Origin: an uncultured Clostridium sp.
GTDB lineage: Bacteria > Bacillota > Clostridia > Lachnospirales > Lachnospiraceae
Assembly (NCBI GenBank): GCA_905192625.1
Contig: CAJJLI010000012.1
Span: 1-14,230, forward strand
DNA: 14,230 bases
Direction of reading: 5' to 3'
Shown: piece after piece, positions 12,928-14,230 of the stretch
Layout of the letters: every line of letters begins with the position of its first letter
Position numbering within the stretch: the first letter of the stretch is position 1
The notes under the pieces: generated by a model
Databases searched by the model: none
The model's input: only the letters and a program-made list of their open reading frames with translations
Told to the model about the DNA's origin: nothing
Translations under genes and position numbers: made by a program

Positions 12928-13329
12928 ATGCTTAAGACAAATAGGGGAATTATAAAATTATTTTTATTATCTATTATTACCTGTGGTATTTACGGAATTA
13001 TTTTTTGGTGGTCGGTGTGTGAGGATTTAAATACAACTGGTCAAAATGATGGAAAAGATTCACCAAATATCATTGTAGTTTATCTGTTATCGGTCATTAC
13101 CTGCGGTATTTATTACTATTTCTGGCTGTATAAACAAGGAAATCGTCTACAAATTACAATTCAAGATATGGGTGGAACTTGTCAGGAAAACGGTACAACA
13201 TTACTATTATGGGAACTTGTTGGTATTATTTTATGTGGCTTGGGACCAATCATTGGTACGTATATCTTCATAAAGAATTTAAATCAAGCTTGTGCTCTTT
13301 ATAATCAAAGAGTAATCATGCACCGCTAA
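12928..13329 (+). CDS. DUF4234-family small membrane protein
   Basis: A 133-residue protein of unknown function. The ATG at 12928 follows GGAGGAG (12911-12917), which lies inside the end of the preceding gene. Three hydrophobic segments are visible, at about 8-28, 48-67 and 90-113. The first two share a repeated motif: LLSIITCGIYGIIFWW and LLSVITCGIYYYFWLY, each with ITCGIY, which is typical of DUF4234. A hydrophilic loop with Gly, Asn and Asp lies between them. It pairs with the DUF2752 gene just upstream, so the two probably act together in the membrane. The role cannot be read from sequence. Confidence 0.82.
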   Translation: MLKTNRGIIKLFLLSIITCGIYGIIFWWSVCEDLNTTGQNDGKDSPNIIVVYLLSVITCGIYYYFWLYKQGNRLQITIQDMGGTCQENGTTLLLWELVGIILCGLGPIIGTYIFIKNLNQACALYNQRVIMHR

Positions 13330-13362
13330 AAAGCGTTTGAACATGCATTAAAGCTTTTTATT
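13328..13362 (+). terminator. Probable intrinsic terminator of the DUF2752-DUF4234 pair
   Basis: AAAAAGC (13328-13334) pairs with GCTTTTT (13353-13359). The stem can be lengthened by TTT/AAA past a one-base bulge. It overlaps the stop codon and ends in TTTTTATT. The stem is AT-rich and therefore weak. Confidence 0.55.
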
Positions 13363-13372
13363 CATATAACAT

Positions 13373-13411
13373 AAAAAAGAAAGAAGTGAGGGCCGAATCA
13401 CTTCTTTCTTT
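13373..13411 (-). terminator. Intrinsic terminator of the SufB-like gene
   Basis: A perfect 14-base stem, AAAGAAAGAAGTGA (13376-13389) with TCACTTCTTTCTTT (13398-13411), closes an 8-base loop. On the minus strand the hairpin runs into TTTTTTATG. It lies 5 bases past the stop of the gene it serves. Confidence 0.9.
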
Positions 13412-13416
13412 ATCTA

Positions 13417-14230
13417 CTACTTTAAAAATCCATTGACAATTTGAGCTTCTGCTTCTGCCTCAGTCAAGCCAAGTGTCATTAATTTAATAAGCTGCTCACC
13501 AGCAATTTTACCTATGGCTGCTTCATGGATTAAACTTGCTTCAATATGATTTGCTGTAATTTCAGGAATTGCACTAACGCTACCTTCATCCATCAATATG
13601 GCATCGCACTCTGTATGCCCATAACATTTATTATTTCCATTGATCTTACTTAAAAAAATCTGCCTGGACTGATCTCTTGCCACAGAACGAGAAATAACAT
13701 TGGCACCACAGTTTTCTCCATTTAAATCAACTTCAAAATCTGTTTTCGCAAACTGATTTCCATGAGTCATTATTTTTTCTTTGATAACAAGAGTTGCATC
13801 TTCCTTAAGCGTAGCTTTTGTTTTACGAATGGTAGAATCCACACCTTTGATTTGTACGGTATCCATTTCCATATAGCTACCTTCTTCCATCATAACAATG
13901 GTTTCCGGATTTAACACGCGCTCGCCACTACCGTCTCCTGTGCCATAATGCTTTTCTACATACTTTACTCTTGCATTTTTACCAATATAAAAGCTATGAA
14001 TTCCGTCATGTTCCGATTTTTCATCGCCACCATTGTGGATACCGCATCCTGCAACAATCGTAACATCTGCATTTTCACCGATATAAAAGTCATTATAAAC
14101 CATATCATTCACTCCACTTTGGCTTACAACAACTGGAATATGTACACTTTCATTTTTAGTTCCTCTCTTAATGATAATATCAATTCCTGGTTTATCCTTC
14201 TTTGTTACAATATCAATGTGCTCTGTGCTA
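13417..14230 (-). CDS. SufB/SufD-family Fe-S cluster scaffold protein, C-terminal part, cut by window edge
   Basis: The reading frame is open to the right edge, so 270 residues of the C-terminus are visible. A GTG at 14112 looks like a start but is an internal Val codon: the in-frame sequence upstream (STEHIDIVTKKDKPGIDI...VVVSQSG) continues the same beta-helix. Family marks are the beta-helix core and, near the end, SRSVARDQSRQIF, TECDAILMDEGS, PEITANHIEASLIHEAAIG and the closing helices EQLIKLMTLGLTEAEAEAQI. SufB forms the scaffold with the SufC ATPase, on which Fe-S clusters are built. A protein of about 310 residues, short for SufB, would match the minimal scaffold seen in many strict anaerobes. 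The Cys of E. coli SufB near this point (after LIGDK) appears replaced by Gly/Ser here. SufC is presumably encoded off-window. Confidence 0.88.
   Translation of the reverse strand, partial: STEHIDIVTKKDKPGIDIIIKRGTKNESVHIPVVVSQSGVNDMVYNDFYIGENADVTIVAGCGIHNGGDEKSEHDGIHSFYIGKNARVKYVEKHYGTGDGSGERVLNPETIVMMEEGSYMEMDTVQIKGVDSTIRKTKATLKEDATLVIKEKIMTHGNQFAKTDFEVDLNGENCGANVISRSVARDQSRQIFLSKINGNNKCYGHTECDAILMDEGSVSAIPEITANHIEASLIHEAAIGKIAGEQLIKLMTLGLTEAEAEAQIVNGFLK

Noticed and set aside
13417..14112. Start of the SufB-like protein at the GTG at 14112
   Set aside because: The frame stays open to the window edge and the upstream residues continue the SufB fold, so the GTG is internal.

Overview
The window looks like chromosomal DNA from a low-GC, anaerobic, spore-forming Firmicute, most likely a Lachnospiraceae / clostridial cluster XIVa organism of the Lachnoclostridium phytofermentans type. 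This is inferred from the AT-rich DNA, strong AGGAGG ribosome sites, consensus sigma-A promoters, intrinsic terminators, an SdpRI pair, a stand-alone SufB-like scaffold, a GPH sugar transporter beside an AraC regulator, and a SleB-type hydrolase. No rRNA, tRNA, insertion sequence, phage gene or CRISPR array was seen. Fifteen protein genes are supported, two of them cut by the window edges.

Layout. (1) 1-1563: a truncated GPH-family sugar transporter (minus) diverges from an AraC-family regulator (plus); this looks like a local carbohydrate-uptake switch. (2) 1638-3320: a secreted SH3b-SH3b-SleB cell-wall hydrolase (minus). It has a consensus promoter and three imperfect copies of a WalR-type box, two of them at or just after the predicted transcription start. 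(3) 3324-5225: a two-gene minus operon of a DUF2156 (LPG_synthase_C-like) acyltransferase and a GNAT acetyltransferase, with the second ribosome site overlapping the first gene's stop. (4) 5283-8435: argininosuccinate lyase (argH) stands alone between a divergent CBS-CBS-ACT sensor gene and a downstream CBS-CBS gene. A 193-base imperfect palindrome separates argH from the downstream gene. (5) 8496-11968: a four-gene minus operon encoding an ABC ATPase, a large ABC-2-type permease, an SdpR-type repressor and an SdpI-type membrane immunity protein. Its promoter carries a perfect 14+14 base inverted repeat over the transcription start, a strong candidate for the SdpR operator. (6) 11969-12480: a gene-free, very AT-rich stretch with two diverged 52-base tandem repeats, one or two plus-strand promoters, a 10-base direct repeat over a -35 element and an 11-base-phased triple ATAGAA motif. 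(7) 12481-13329: two small membrane-protein genes (DUF2752, DUF4234), probably co-transcribed. (8) 13417-14230: the C-terminal 270 residues of a SufB/SufD-family Fe-S scaffold (minus), open at the right edge.

The most system-like part is region 5. In Bacillus subtilis, SdpI captures the SdpC toxin and sequesters SdpR at the membrane, which derepresses sdpRI. Here the same pair sits at the end of an exporter operon, and the only good promoter and operator lie upstream of the ABC genes. The inference is a toxin- or envelope-stress-induced efflux-plus-immunity module. No toxin gene is visible in the window.

Several starts were moved from the longest open frame to the codon with a proper ribosome site. 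Two genes (sdpR and the DUF2752 gene) appear to start with TTG behind a GGGGG-type site.
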